Shown here: positions 36,140-48,671 of the stretch, one piece after another
Numbering within the stretch: the stretch's first letter is position 1
How the letters are laid out: every line of letters begins with the position of its first letter
Program-made: the position numbers and the translations under genes
Notes under the pieces: model-generated
Databases searched by the model: none
What the model saw: only the letters and a program-made list of their open reading frames with translations
What the model was told of the DNA's origin: nothing
DNA from: Xylaria sp. FL1777
Taxonomy: Eukaryota > Ascomycota > Sordariomycetes > Xylariales > Xylariaceae
Length of the DNA stretch: 64,000 nucleotides
Assembly: GCA_022578965.1 (NCBI GenBank)
Contig: MU400575.1
Location: forward strand, 1 to 64,000
Direction: 5' to 3'

Positions 36140-38068
36140 TTAGTCATCTCGCTGGTCTAGCGGCGCATATCTAGCGCCATCCGCCGGGCTGCTACTTGAG
36201 CCGCGGGTTTGGCCAACCATTCTACTCAACCACTCACCCACGCGACCTCGTGAATTGCGACTTTCTGATCGTAGTCGTGGCGTGGGCTTTCCATCTACAA
36301 TATTAACGGCAGGTGGGTCAATATCCAATGGGGGGATAGTGCTATCCGACGCAAGTGGTCGACCTCGGAGATCGAGCGAGGGTACGGGAGACCCAGCCCG
36401 GATGAGAGACCCAGTTTCTGATCGAACACCAGGAGTGCCGATGGCCGTGCTGGCATCGCCGAATAATGAGTCCATATCTTCCAATCTCACGCCACAAGTT
36501 TCGGGGTATACAAAGTATACTATCACACATTAGCCAAGGTACGCAATAAGCTTCAGGTTTGCTCAGGATACTTACCAACGACAAAACTGACCACGCAGAA
36601 AAAAGCGTGAAGCAAGTAGAGCCGCCATTTGATCCATTCCTGCAGAATAGGAGTCATCTCCCCCACGAGCCAGTTGAAAGCCCAATTGGAAGCAGTTGAC
36701 AGACTAGCTCCCTTCGATCGAATACTGAGAGGAAGAATCTCCGGCGGGTAGAGCCACGGAATTGGGCCCCAAGAGTATCCAAAAGCAGCGTTGTATATCA
36801 TGACAAAAATAACGACTAATTGAGGCGTAGACTCCACTTCGAGATAAATGAAATAGGAGACCAGAGAAAGCGCTATAGCCATGGCAATTGCACCGGTCAG
36901 GAGGATGACGCGACGGCCCCATCGATCGACTATGTACCAAGGAGGGATCGTAGAAAGCAGATAGGTGATGCCGTTAATGCCCGTCATCTTGATAGCATCA
37001 TGGCCAAGCCAACCAGCGGACTCGAAAACGTAGGGTGCGTAATAAGAGATGACGTTGATGCCGTTGAGTTGGGCAAGAGCTTGCGCTGACATGGCAATGA
37101 AGACTCGTGTCTTGTAGCGACGGAACATCTCTGTGTACGTTCGCTCGCCTTCCATGCGCTGGAGCAGAACATTCATCTTGATCTCACGGTATTCGTCCCT
37201 TGCTTTGGCATTATGGATATCACCTCCACCATAAAGGTTTGCAATGACAACAATTCCCTCTTCATCGTGATCGTTGTCGAGCAGCCATCTTGCAACTGGT
37301 TAATATGAAGAAAAACAAAAAGAAATGGGACTATATATAAATTACTTACCTCGGCGACTCAACGATGACCAAACTCCCTAACCCCAAAAGAGCGCCCATT
37401 ACACATTGCATGAGAAGAGGAATGCGCCAGGACATGTCGCTCTTTATATAACCACAAAAGTAGTCGACCCATATTGACGTAGTGTAACCAATAATGTTCC
37501 CTGAAAACTCGATGCAAGCTAGTTTACCTCGGTTGTGAGGAGGCGAGATCTCGGACTGGTAGACAGGTACGATAGTCGACAATGAACCAACACCCAGACC
37601 AGCAACGATTCTGCCCAGCATCATCATTGGCATATTGGCGGCAAAGGTCTGCAGCGCTCCGCCGACGAAGAATATCATAGACCCATAAAGAATGGTTTTG
37701 CGGCGACCGATGATATCACCAACTCTTCCAACGACTAGGGAAGAAATGAAAGCTCCAATCTCTAGAATAGCAACCATAGTCCCGATTTCAGCTCTAGAGG
37801 GATGGTTGAAGTAATCTCTGAAGTACGGGCCGCTGATTGGTCGGGTTAGCTCTGAAGCTCTACCGGGCACGGTGAAACCTAAAGACGTACGTGATGATGC
37901 CCGACATAACGCCCTGATCATATCCGAAAAGAAATACACCTAGTGAAACAAAGATACTTGTAAAATAGCTGTGGTTGATCAGTAGTGCTCTTCTGTGACA
38001 CGTTCTAGCCGACGTGGGACGTACATGAGGGCCTTGCCCGTAAAACCGTTTATCCCCGTGCCCGGCAT
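36140..38068 (-). CDS. Sugar-porter-type MFS transporter
   Basis: The minus-strand exons are 38,068-38,025, 37,968-37,891, 37,832-37,350, 37,288-36,576 and 36,519-36,140. They join in frame to 565 aa if translation starts at MPGTGINGF. Sugar-porter signatures are clear: FLFGYDQGVMSG in TM1, GRVGDIIGRR in the TM2-3 loop, VPVYQSEISPP, VESPRWLL, QLNGINVISYYAPYVF in TM7, DRWGRR, PWLYPPEILPL and PETCGVRLEDMD. About 100 C-terminal residues form a polar Ser/Arg-rich cytosolic tail. Introns are 56-61 bp. The reading frame stays open upstream of the chosen ATG for over 500 bp (to about 38,620) without any in-frame ATG, encoding an acidic stretch (DSDDFDSWTDTGDLAEQL). A longer N-terminus from an upstream exon is therefore possible. 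The substrate cannot be told from sequence. Confidence 0.85.
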
Positions 38069-38620
38069 GACGGCGGCTATACAACGCTCTCCTCGGGATA
38101 TTCGACGTGGAGGGACGTCAGGAATCTGAATAGCCTCCTTGTCGATGAGGCCAGAGCTAGGTCTAGAATGCTCGTAGCTGTGCTCGTCGACGGATCGTTT
38201 GAACTGGACGCGTTTGTTGTGTTTGGGATGGCGCTTCAAGACGCCCGAGATGAGGTCGTCGTGGAGGGAGGTGTCGGCAAGACTCTTGCGTAGGGGATCC
38301 TCCTCATCTGCCAACTGCTCTGCGAGGTCGCCCGTATCGGTCCACGAGTCGAAGTCGTCAGAGTCGTCGGAGTGACGCTCGTACGAGGTTCGATGCCGGT
38401 GGTCCTCGAGCAATGACGTCGACTGGCCGTGATCCGAACGCGAGGCTAGGGTGCGGAGGGGGATGTTGGAGGGAAGACGGTTGGGAGTTGAGGGAGGAAT
38501 TTTGAAGAAGATGGCGCTGTTAAGCAGCAGCGCCCGCCCGCAAGATATTGATGCTGAAGGGGGGAGGTAGAAAGGAGTGGAGAGGGAGGCTGGCTGGCTG
38601 TCTGGCCGTCTATCTGTCTA
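38069..38620 (-). other. Open frame preceding the MFS start: possible N-terminal extension
   Basis: This is in frame with the MFS first exon and free of stops from about 38,620 to the ATG at 38,068, but it has no ATG of its own. The part nearest the gene reads as an acidic, charged segment (DDFDSWTDTGDLAEQLADEE, then RVQFKRSVDEHSYEHSR). A stop at about 38,621 separates it from an ATG at 38,665 in the same frame. Either an unrecognised upstream intron supplies a start, or this is a coding-like 5' leader. Confidence 0.35.
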
Positions 38621-41280
38621 GTGAGAAGAAGCAATCAGCTGTCGTCGACTTGGCCCGATGACCATCACCGTGCAGGGCGAGGGTGGGACGTCTGCGGCTT
38701 GGAGCCTATCCACAGTACGCGATAGTGTAGTGTACATACCTACAGGATGAGCCAGAGCACGGCTACGGTATTCTAGGTACTTAGTTATATGTAGAGGTAG
38801 GTAGCATACGCAGTAGTACCACAAATGCACGAAGTACGTATGCGCGCATGTATCTATCTGTAGCGGTATACGCCCCCGGGGCCAATGGCTGAAATGGGGA
38901 ATTCCAGGTACGGGAGAGAGAGAAAAGGCACTAGACTACTCCCTAGTGAACCAGAAATAACGAGCGAATGAGTAATGTGTATGTACGTGTATACCGAGGT
39001 AGAAGGAAAACCACATTTACAAGAAGTTGTCACTGTGTGGAAGTGGAAGGGAGAAAGTCAACAAGAAAAAGAAACAAGAATTAATTTTGCGAAGTGTTCA
39101 AATTCTACGAGGACGGAGGCATGATGAGAGATGTATGGAACTCCTATTACCTACATTATCTCCTACAGATCTCCCGTATTAAAGGCCTCTCTACACTACG
39201 TGTGCCTACGCTTACGCAGTAGGTACCTACTTATGTGTCCCATAATCCTGCTAACACGGCCCTGCACACCAACTACAGTTGTCGTTTCCAGAGATCAACC
39301 AGCGGGATTATGGTACGGCTGTTAGATACAAATACATCCATCAATCACTACAGTAATAGGTAGCTAGGTAGGTGATAAGCCCGGGTAACGCGGCCGCAGA
39401 CTGTGTGGGGCCAGCTCATCAGCCATTGCCCATCTCTTGCACGTATTTGGTAATGACTTTCACTCACTTTGTCTCGTCCCATTCTGACGAGTTTACTTGG
39501 CAACAATGCCTAGACCAGGCCAGAACACCACTGGACCGGTCATAATATCGAAGTTAAGACATTTATGTAGTCGTGGGATAGTGCAGAAATTTCGACCCTT
39601 AGAACAGGTCCCTAGATATAAGATCTGGTATAAACTAGAAATACCTATCTACTTAAACCCACATCCCCACAACTTAAGTACCACATGGCAGCTCCCCAAC
39701 ACCTCTGAAGTCTTTTAAGGTTCACTAGGGACCAACCTAGTAGGTTGGCAGAGCCGCTATCTGCAGTTGGTAGGCACCTACTGAATCAAGATATGTAGTA
39801 CCTACACCGTACCTTAAGTAGATACCAGTATTTGTTTCCACAGGTGTACGATGGGATAGGATACATGTAGCAAAGACGAAAACTTGGACAAAGTTAATCA
39901 TCTACATACCATAATCGCCTCTCTTGGGGGGGGTTTTTTTTTTTTCAGAAAGACATTCAGGAGATCAGAAACACGACCAGTTGCCTCTTTCTTTATGTGT
40001 CACCATAGATAGCTGCAGTGCCGTCTTAGTGTTCCCTAGTTAGCACTAATGGATGCAAGATGTTCCGCACTGTTGCATCTGTTGCGTCATAGTTTCTCGG
40101 CTGGCGGTCGATCTTCCAAGACTCTCGTCCAGAGAACTCTACACGACGTTGTCTAACATGTACAACATGTACACTGTTGTACAATAAAATAAGTGATTCG
40201 TTGGGTGAGATCATTAAAAAGTCTTCCCCAAATAACCCCTCCTTTTAACTAGGTATCTATTGTAGTCACATTCCTAAAGACCCTAATGATCAGTCACATG
40301 GTCGGTCTGGAGTTCTGCTGATCACTGGTCACTCAGCCAGCCCAAGTTCGCAGCTTCGGCCACTGCTCGGTCCAATCAGATACCTATACCAGAGGTGAGT
40401 CTCGGTGACGACGGAGAGCTGGGCTAAAACCATCACACCCACAAGTGTTGAGTTCGACTCCCGACAGCGTTGATTATGGTTAACGACATCCTCATACCCT
40501 CTATTACCTAGATAAATAAACTCCCTTCCCGACTAGTTATTTTGTTATTTTCTGGGCATCCGCCGCCCCATGTGTCATATTTACATGTACTAGCCGGATC
40601 CGTAATACTAACTGGGCAAGCTTAAGAACACTTATTTGAGGCGTTTGTAGCACCTATGACTACCGTTTAGAGTTCTCTATGCCATACTGGAAGTACCTAG
40701 ACGTAGGCCACCCAGGCTGGCCGTGGTCAGTAGTATCATAAAAGGAATTTACAACTATGCTGGTATTTACAGTACCCGTAGGGACGGGAGTGGAGTCCCT
40801 ACGGGTACCAGAACCACACAGCGAACGATCAACTTATCAAACTGCGGTGGTCGTGCCATCAAGGCCAGAGCATTGAAGTCCGATGAAGCCGTGAGAAGCC
40901 CTACAAGAGATATAGACAAAGATAGCTCGAGTGCATCTACAGTCCAATAAAACGCAACGGGAGACCTAAAAACAGACCAGCGACGAGGCAGTGTCCAGTC
41001 TCGATAATTACAAAGACTACCTTAACGATGGAGAACATCATACCTACTTAATACTAAGAGTCCATGAGCAGAGAAGTCCTATTCCTATCACTTGATTGTC
41101 AGTATCATAGCCCACATCTACATGAATGCCCCCAATTAACTGATATGTGTTCGAATCTTCTAGCCAGAGGGCCATCAGATAGCAGCCATGCACTATCTCG
41201 TTCGTAGTTGACACTTAGTGCTTAGTATGTTAGAAAATATGTCTTCTCGCCGGTGCAGACTGCAGAGACTCCGAGCACCC
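38621..41280. other. Gene-poor stretch
   Basis: No gene is recognised. Visible items are TACC/TAGG-rich strings, a G8-T13 run at about 39,928-39,948, and a perfect 14-bp inverted repeat at 40,772-40,808, listed separately. Short frames (for example 39,497-39,718 and 40,723-40,950 on +) match nothing I know. Confidence 0.5.
40772..40808. repeat. Perfect 14-bp inverted repeat with 9-nt loop
   Basis: GTACCCGTAGGGAC at 40,772-40,785 is followed by a 9-nt spacer and its exact reverse complement GTCCCTACGGGTAC at 40,795-40,808. The stem is GC-rich in a low-GC neighbourhood. Confidence 0.85.
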
Positions 41281-41835
41281 CGGGTCTATCAGCGCGCCGC
41301 ATACGTCGCTCTCCTCGGAACTTGTTAGATACGCTATGCGCTTGGGGGACGTGGAATTGTTCTGTCCAGTGCACATTGACGATCTTGATGTTTAGAGTCA
41401 AGCTAAATCAGACGCCATGAGGGCGAACTCTTCAACTACGGACGAGGGGAATCTTCGAGATATCAGATCATGCGAGGCGGCCGGAAACAAGTGTGAAGCG
41501 AGTAGAAAATAATCGCTGGGCAGCGCTCTCGACTGGGACGGTGGCGACGTGGTCTTTGATGCTAATGCAGAGTTTTACAACAGGCGTCCACGGCGCAGCA
41601 CCGAGCCAGCGACTATCGCATGATCACGCTATATCAACCTGATGGCGTCGGTCACTGAACACAGCGTCCCGGCGCTCATGTGGTACTCGGCGCTCGGGCA
41701 GCAGTCGAAGTTCTCCCGGTGCTACACGATGTTATGCGCCGTTTCCGGCATGACGATAAGGAAGCTGCCGGTCCGACGCCGTCAAAGGTGATGGTGACAC
41801 CATTGGTTGTGGTGCTAGAATACGTTGACTTAGAA
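41281..41835. pseudogene. Possible gene relic
   Basis: This GC-richer patch lies in a gene-poor, AT-leaning neighbourhood and shows codon-like texture on both strands. One plus-strand frame is open for about 60 codons (about 41,660-41,837, including VLGARAAVEVLPVLHDVMRR). Upstream is a second short coding-like frame (SALDWDGGDVVFDANAEFYN) interrupted by stops. No family is recognised, and the flanks (42,150-42,950) are AT-rich. It could be a decayed gene fragment or chance. Confidence 0.25.
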
Positions 41836-42971
41836 TGAGTATTTGCTATTCTTTGACTTTATGTAATTAAGGTAGTTAACTAGGCTTTTATATGAATATT
41901 GTATTCGATTAATTAGGAACTCGGCAGGAAGTCAGTGTAGGTCCTATTTGTCGGATCATTTTATGTCAGGCTGTTCTTCGTTGACTTCTTCTAGATATTT
42001 GATCCTCAGAACCTAGACTATACTACTGTGTAGTTTGATATGTATAGTTTGATCCTCTCCTAAGTTGACCCGAAATGAAGCTAATGAAGTCTCTTCGGAG
42101 GCAGTTCAGATCAATGTTAGCATGGGGAGTGGTAAGTTACAGGTAATGCCTCGAAACTAGTGGCCAAAAGCATAATAATTATTATTATCTCTTGCGCAGA
42201 TATTCTAAGCATCCATAACTCGATATAGAACACGAGAATATTTAGTTGCGATGAGTCACATAAAGGCTCTTAGACTTTTAAGGATGCTAGAGTTGTTAAT
42301 ACTATTATCGGTAATACTTTACAATAGGAAGGCTAGCGATGAGAATCTTACGATCGTAATTAGAGATTCGCTTATTCTCGCTATAACAAGTTTATAATTC
42401 CAATTATAAAATGTCTGCAATAATCTCATCACAGGGCGGCTAGCCCTAACTTCCTGTACTCAGAAGGTCAATTTACCGATTAGTAGCATCCTAATCTTCT
42501 TCATCTTCTCTTCTTCACGACACCGAATTCAAAATATGTCTCTTCTTGCAATATATCTTCATAAGCATCTCTCTAAAGACGTACCGTCCATTTACGAAGC
42601 CTACAAGCCGGCTAAAGGGTCACATGAGAAAAGAGACAGTAGTTGAAATGATTAACAATCTCGCCAAGGGGAAATATCTGACCAGACCTGTTACTATTCT
42701 CGCTAGATGTGAATAGTATGTCAACAAGTTGATGTCTATTAATGCCTGATTCTAGGCCTGCAACTTCTATAGGTCTCACAGAGTAGCAGTTCCAAGAGGC
42801 CCTTACGAGGTAGAGCATGTCCGATATTAAAAGATTCTTATTAATATGAAAATTACATTAGACGGCTATACGTGAGATTTTACAAGCCTAATATATATTA
42901 ACTGTGGAAAACGTGTTATATTTTTAAAATAACATCATTACACTCAGCTGATGTATGTGTAAGTTAAAATA
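41836..42971. other. AT-leaning intergenic DNA
   Basis: Composition drops, with AATAATTATTATTAT-type and CTCGCTATAAC strings. No gene is recognised. Confidence 0.5.
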
Positions 42972-43067
42972 ATGCCCAGAAAAATGCCCAGAAAAATGCC
43001 CAGAAAAATACTCAGAAAAATACTCAGAAAAATACTCAGAAAAATACTCAGAAAAATACTCAGAATA
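42972..43067. repeat. 12-bp tandem repeat, eight units
   Basis: Three units of ATGCCCAGAAAA are followed by five units of ATACTCAGAAAA, the last slightly changed. The two versions differ by two transitions (GC/AC and C/T), which suggests spread of a mutated unit. A frame through it encodes MPRK/ILRK repeats and is probably not a gene. Confidence 0.9.
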
Positions 43068-46000
43068 ACACCGATTTACGCACATATACACTCACTTGTA
43101 ATGTTACTTCGATATCAATCATATGCTGTAAAGACATTGCCTCATTCCTTTGTACCTAGACTAGCTCTTCGACACTCTTTCCATACAGCACATTTGCTAC
43201 AGGGAATCTGGCCACTTCTGGTATTCACTGCGCAAAGCAATGGTGGCCACAGCGCCTAAAGGGACTTTCCGAAGTTGCGACAATTATACTCCTTATTGGA
43301 GGATCATAGAAGATGTGAGGAGGATCTTCAATATCAGACAGCAAGGCCTAACTTGACTCTACCCGTTCTACGTCTATCTATATAACACATCACATAGCTG
43401 ATTTACATAATCTCATACATCTCGACGAAATATAGTCAGACCCGCCATGCTTAGCAGCTGGGAACAGGGCGCGAACAGACAGTCGTCGCAAAGGCCGCGA
43501 GTTCTTGATCCCGTGACAGCCAAGACCAGAACCAAGCCTCCGACCACTGCCGGGTAAATAACCTTGTCGCGAATATGTGGATGCGCGTCTACACATACAG
43601 GGACAGGCGAGTAAGGAGACTGCTTCAGCTGGATTCGCCTCAAATTAGGGCCATGACCTTTCGTAGGAAATCTCTACGGGCATTGGCGGACGGTAGCACC
43701 GTATTAATTCAACAAGTTCTGGCACTGCCGGATATTTTCCCTTGAGGCGTCAATGACCTGATGATTGCCTATCCACGGACCGATGTTCTGTTGAAATTGG
43801 ACCTGTGAGAGTTGGTATGTAAGGTGCATAACTACCCTCCACATACATAATATTATAAGTAGGTATACCACCTTAATTAACCGTTTAGAATCTAATCATT
43901 TGACGGCTATTAATCTCGGCCGCATATCTTATACATGTGTATACATGTAGGTAGTTATAATATTTAATCTAGATAATGTCTTAGGATGCCTACATACCCT
44001 ATGCGTATGCGTATGTGAGCCAAGTGCCAAGCTTGAGCGAATGCGGTGATTGTGTTAAGCCTAGGATGGTGAGCGCTACAGAAATGGTGAAACCTAAGAC
44101 GAACTACCTGCCATACTTAGTTGCATATACCTATATACTGCGTCAGTGTGGCCTGTCTCGGTTCGAGAAAAAGAGTCGCATTATTAACGGACTGTCTACG
44201 GATAATTGGAGTTGGACATCATTCGTTGATCAAATGTGGCCGGCCATGTCTGGACCAGAGACATACACTACATTAGAGCATTGTTGCCCCCCCCCCCCCT
44301 TCCCCCGCGTTAGTCACCTTTTTTTTATAGGCCTCTCGTTCTATATAGTAAACGAATGACTGGCTTGCATGTGGAAGCAAGCCATCAGAAGAAGCCAGAG
44401 TTGCGTTTGCTCAATTGGTTTGAAGGGCCACTGCTATTGCTTATGCGTATACGCATATACGTGAGGCGTTCTGCGACAGTCGCAATTCGACAACGGGTGG
44501 CTGAGACTTGCCGCCGCTCCCGTAAGTTTTGGAATGAGGCACTGTTTCTTGTATATTGTCAGAAGCAAGGACTCTTGTTCGGTGCTGACAAGGAGCAGCC
44601 TTGCAGGCTACCGGTACTAGATGTCTGTCTGTGGGCCGAGGACAAACCAATGCCGCCTTGTTCGTTTCAATTCATGCTGATCAGCTGGATACATGACTCC
44701 TATAAATAGTGTAGTCGCGAAAATAATACCGGCACTACGAGGTAAGAAGTCTCCGTATTACGTGTGTGAAAAAGTGAAGAATTATACGTAGGTATACCAT
44801 ATTAGTATGTATGCTAATGGTGGCACTGCAGAATCATTGACGAGGCATCGAGGCTGAGTAAATCGCACTCCATGCAGGCTATCTGTACGCTCCGGCTGAA
44901 GCCGTTTACCCCGGGGATTATAGCAGGGTTGAACAGATCTCGAAGTTCTGTTAGCCTCTGAAAGCAAGGAAGATGAAAACATGTCCGGTTTTCCAAGGGC
45001 CGGAGGTACCATCCAAACCAAGATTCAGTGCAATCGTGCATATGCCGGCACACCGAGGCAGCAGGGACGGCGACAACCTAACGGAGGCTCTGAAGCACCT
45101 GGCCAAGGCAGAGCTGGAGCAGGCAGTGATGTTGATGCAGCCTTATGGCCACATGGCTTCTGCTTGATACCCTACCCGACGAAGAAAACGACACGGAGAA
45201 ATAGACATATTAACGGGTTCTTTAGGTAGGTAGGTATTAGTATAGATGGTTTACAGTATGAGAGATTGTGCTTTTTGTACAGCATATACTTAGGTCTTTC
45301 GGGCCGTGTCTTGACTGAAAGAAGAAGGTTATAAATTGAAGTCTTGCTACAGCTCGACTGTTCACCTGTGCATCCTTAGGTAAAGTCTTAAAGTACTGTA
45401 GGTAGCCTATCTAAGTCATCGTGCATAGCTCCAGTACAAAATTACACCGTAGTACCCGACCAATCCCTTGCATATGAACTATCATGCGCTACTAGCTAGC
45501 CGCCTTGAGACCTTCGTGGAAATGACTGATCTACACTACTCAGTACTTACTTAGTAACATACCACCCGTTTTCTTCGGCTCTGGTAGAATCGGTCGGCCA
45601 CTGCAAACGGCAACGGCAAACGGCAAACGGGAAACGGCACACGGCCCTGACTACCATTATAGTGAGACATAAACTGGGTTTAAGATGAGAACCAATGAAC
45701 CTCTGACTCGATCGTGAGAGCTGGCCGGTTGTTAGGAGGAACGCATCGCTAGGGCGGTTCACTAGGATCGGTACCTTGCTGTTTCTAGGCTGCTTCCAGG
45801 CGCAAGTGGGCTTGCTCATTTCAGCATTGGCCACTCAGAACCCGTCCCTCGCTAACCCCAGCCTGTGGCTAGTCTACCGCCGGCAAGTGTTGCACTGGAG
45901 GCGGGCCTATTTCGACTTGGTCAGGTACGTACGCAGTACCTCGATCGACCAGACCATACCTACTGCAGCAAAATCACCCACTACACCCAATTCCCCCCCA

Positions 46001-46512
46001 AGCTCTCTCCTTTTACACCTCTCGTGCGTGAGAAACACCTCTTCTGTCCACAAGCATCGCCGTCGAGGCCCTCGAAACCGGGCGTCGAGCACGATTCGAA
46101 CCCACGTCTCGCAGAGGACACCGCAAAACTAGACGTCGAAGGGGGACGGGGAAGACAGAAGCGCATTGGAGTAGACGATAACGCCCCCAACGCGACGTGC
46201 AGCGATAGCCCAACTCTTCGTTTGCCCGCCAACTTAGACGCTCAGGCTATCGCCAGCCTGTTTTCAGCCCTCAGCACATCATCGAGCTACGGACGCCCGC
46301 ATGACAATTGCTGTAGTGGTAGCTTGAGACCGTCGACGAATACCACCGGAACACATCATACGTGCGACGACGATAGAATCCCTAATTAATTGGCTCATCG
46401 CATGCCCTGCGGCCGCCTACGACCAAGTTGCGAAACTGTCGACCTAGTCCACGGCTCTCTATACAAAAAACACCATTGACCTAGCGGAGCCATCGCCCGC
46501 CCATATCCTCAA
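43068..46512. other. Gene-poor stretch and upstream region of the Chs7-family gene
   Basis: No gene is recognised with confidence. A 117-codon frame at 44,356-44,709 (+) has mixed composition but no known motif. There is a C14 tract near 44,288 and a small AACGGCA/AACGGGA repeat at about 45,603-45,640. From about 45,900 the sequence is C-rich and could be promoter and 5' leader of the gene at 46,513. The frame across 45,865-46,389 lacks an ATG. Confidence 0.45.
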
Positions 46513-47721
46513 ATGGGGAGCACCAATTTTGGGAATTTCGAGGTACGAATGCGATTTGCGCGTTGGCGCCGGGCGAACCTACCTCTATCCATGACACCAG
46601 GATAAAGCTAACGAGGGGCATTGGCGATAAACAGGACTTCTGCAGGGGCTCGACACTTCCTGTCTGCAATGTACGTGTGCTTCGGTGATGTCTCTAGATG
46701 AATCGCATTGCTGATATTAAACTGTTAGGTCTTAAGCAATAGCCACGATCAGGTTGGGGACTGGGGTGGATGTGAGTTGAAAGGAATCCCGTTGAAGAAT
46801 GGGGAGCATCTGGGTAACCTCGGTTAGTATCGCGAGTTGTCTGATAACTGTGTATGTCTTCCTAACAGAGCGCGACAGGATCAATTCTGCTATGCGGTGT
46901 CGCCATTGCGGTTTCGGCATTTCTGCTGCTCAAGTCGGACAAGAAAAGGGCTGCTGTTGGCCGAAGGTGCGAGAGGTGTTTCCTCATATGATTTGCAGGA
47001 AGATGCTTACATTCATATGCACAGGGAAATGCAGCTATTCTTGCTTGGGTTTATCATAATTGAGATAGCTGAGATTTTTTCCGTCGGCGATTTTCCTTTG
47101 TCGTCGACTGTTCGAGTCGTATGTGCTATTTGTCCGAGGTTAATCGGCCCTGAAAACTAACAAACGCGGCAGGCCTTTACGGGAATACATATCGGAATGA
47201 TCATCGCAACAACTTGGGTCCTCCTCATGAACGCCGTCGTTGGATTTCAGATTATGGACGACGGTACGCCTCTATCATTAGGGCTGATTGTTGTCTCTGC
47301 TGGCGCCCTTTTCATCGGCACCGGCTACATCACCTTAGACACTGGATTCAACTGGACTGGCGAGTTCGAGGGTAGTTACAACCCGCCCAACCGAAATATC
47401 GCCCTCTATGTTCTCTATCAGCTGGTGCCTCTCATCTTCCTAGTCGCCTTCTATGTCCTCGAAGCCTTTCTAGTCTTGCGCGTGCTTGGAGAGCTACGAC
47501 CAATGATCTACCTGACCGGCGCAGCAATTTTGTTCGCGCTCGGTCAGATCTTCAATTACGTTATCAGCCCCCATATATGCGACGGCACAGCGGGCAAGAT
47601 TGACGGGGCGCTGTTCGAGACCTTCTTCACCCTGCTTGCCGTGGTCATGATCTGGGTATTCTGGTCTAGCATCACCGAAGACGATTGGCCCACTGTTGTA
47701 CCACAGGGGGGCTATCCATGA
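46513..47721 (+). CDS. Chs7-family protein (chitin synthase export chaperone-like)
   Basis: There are six exons: 46,513-46,542, 46,635-46,670, 46,729-46,822, 46,879-46,966, 47,025-47,118 and 47,173-47,721, giving 296 aa. The N-terminus MGSTNFGNFEDFCRGSTLPVC matches the Chs7 pattern of FG-F and a Cys before and after a Leu-Pro segment. A series of membrane helices follows, with VGRREMQLFLLGFIIIEI, IIATTWVLLMNAVVGFQ, DDGTPLSLGL, RPMIYLTGAAILFALGQIF and CDGTAGKIDGALFETFFTLL. The C-terminal FWSSITEDDWP corresponds to FWDSITKEDLE of canonical Chs7. Chs7 is an ER membrane protein that helps chitin synthase leave the ER. This copy lacks the long hydrophilic tail of canonical Chs7 and has a distinctive second half, so it may be a paralogue. 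Its specific client is unknown. Confidence 0.82.
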
Positions 47722-48671
47722 TTCCTTTGTTCAGTTGGTTAATACGGCGTCGGAGTTCAGGTTTAGTGGCATACCCGTTTGTTTTCTACTCCAAGGATAA
47801 TGTTCTGTGAGCGATGAAGTTATTAAGATTCAGCACAAACTCACATTGCAATTTATTTTGCGCATACATTAGCTATTCTATTTTGCACTAAAACGAGGAT
47901 TGGAGAGGCAGCGATTGGATGGTGAAGGAGAGCTTGAAGATGCATGGCTGAGATATACCCCCAAGAAGCGCAATTAATGTACATGATGTCGTATGATAGA
48001 ATCAAGATGGCTACAGATTATGTAGTTCAACCTTTGTATTCGCTTGAAAGAAATTATATAGCTGATTAAGTCAATCTTGTGGTGGATGCTGCTGTTATAT
48101 AAACTGCAACTTCATTGTACACTGAAATTACCTACATATACCTACCTGGGTACCTGCTGTCCGCGCGAAGCTGCATGCGGTACATCTAAGATGGGCTAGA
48201 CTAGTACCTACATATAGGTAGTAAATCCGGTAACTAGGTACCTACCTACCTAAGGCAGCATTTCGTCATATCGGAGATCTAATTGGACAGTGCCAATTTA
48301 TACCATGCACAAGGCTGTGATGTCGACCCAAGTGCTCTGACAAGCTCTGTAGCCTCGCCTTTCTTTTTCTTTGTGTTACATGTCTTAAGAACAATATAGA
48401 TCGCTCGACAATTCTTTCCAGGAGAAAGGAAACCTGCTTAGATTTCGAGCCACGTTATCATAAACATTCCCAACCTTATGTTCATTCTGATTGGTCTACT
48501 TCTCCCTTCCGTCAATTAGCTACTGCTCCATCGATGCACATAATTAATGCTTTTCTTGTTGGTGTGAGAGTGTAGCCTAAGCTATCTTACGACGAAGGGA
48601 ATAATCTAGCTTCCATCCCATCCCATCCCATTCCACCTCCGGGCGGCCCTACATCCCATAACGCGACCGAC
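47722..48671. other. Intergenic region
   Basis: This contains a TACC/TAGG-rich patch at about 48,130-48,260 and ATCCC pentamer repeats (about 48,612-48,632) just before the Ssl1 start. No gene is recognised. Confidence 0.5.

Noticed and set aside
40440..40470. GAGTTCGACTCCCGAC string resembling a tRNA T-arm
   Set aside because: The stem pairs poorly and no D-arm or anticodon arm lies upstream at the right distance.
44356..44709. 117-codon plus-strand frame
   Set aside because: It has an ATG and mixed composition but no recognisable motif, no intron signals and no supporting context, so I did not call it a gene.
46085..46105. GATTCGAACCCACG string resembling the T-arm of a minus-strand tRNA
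   Set aside because: The T-stem does not pair on its other side, and no matching acceptor stem or anticodon arm was found.
45865..46389. 174-codon plus-strand frame before the Chs7-family gene
   Set aside because: It has no ATG start and low-complexity composition, and lies where a 5' leader or promoter is expected.
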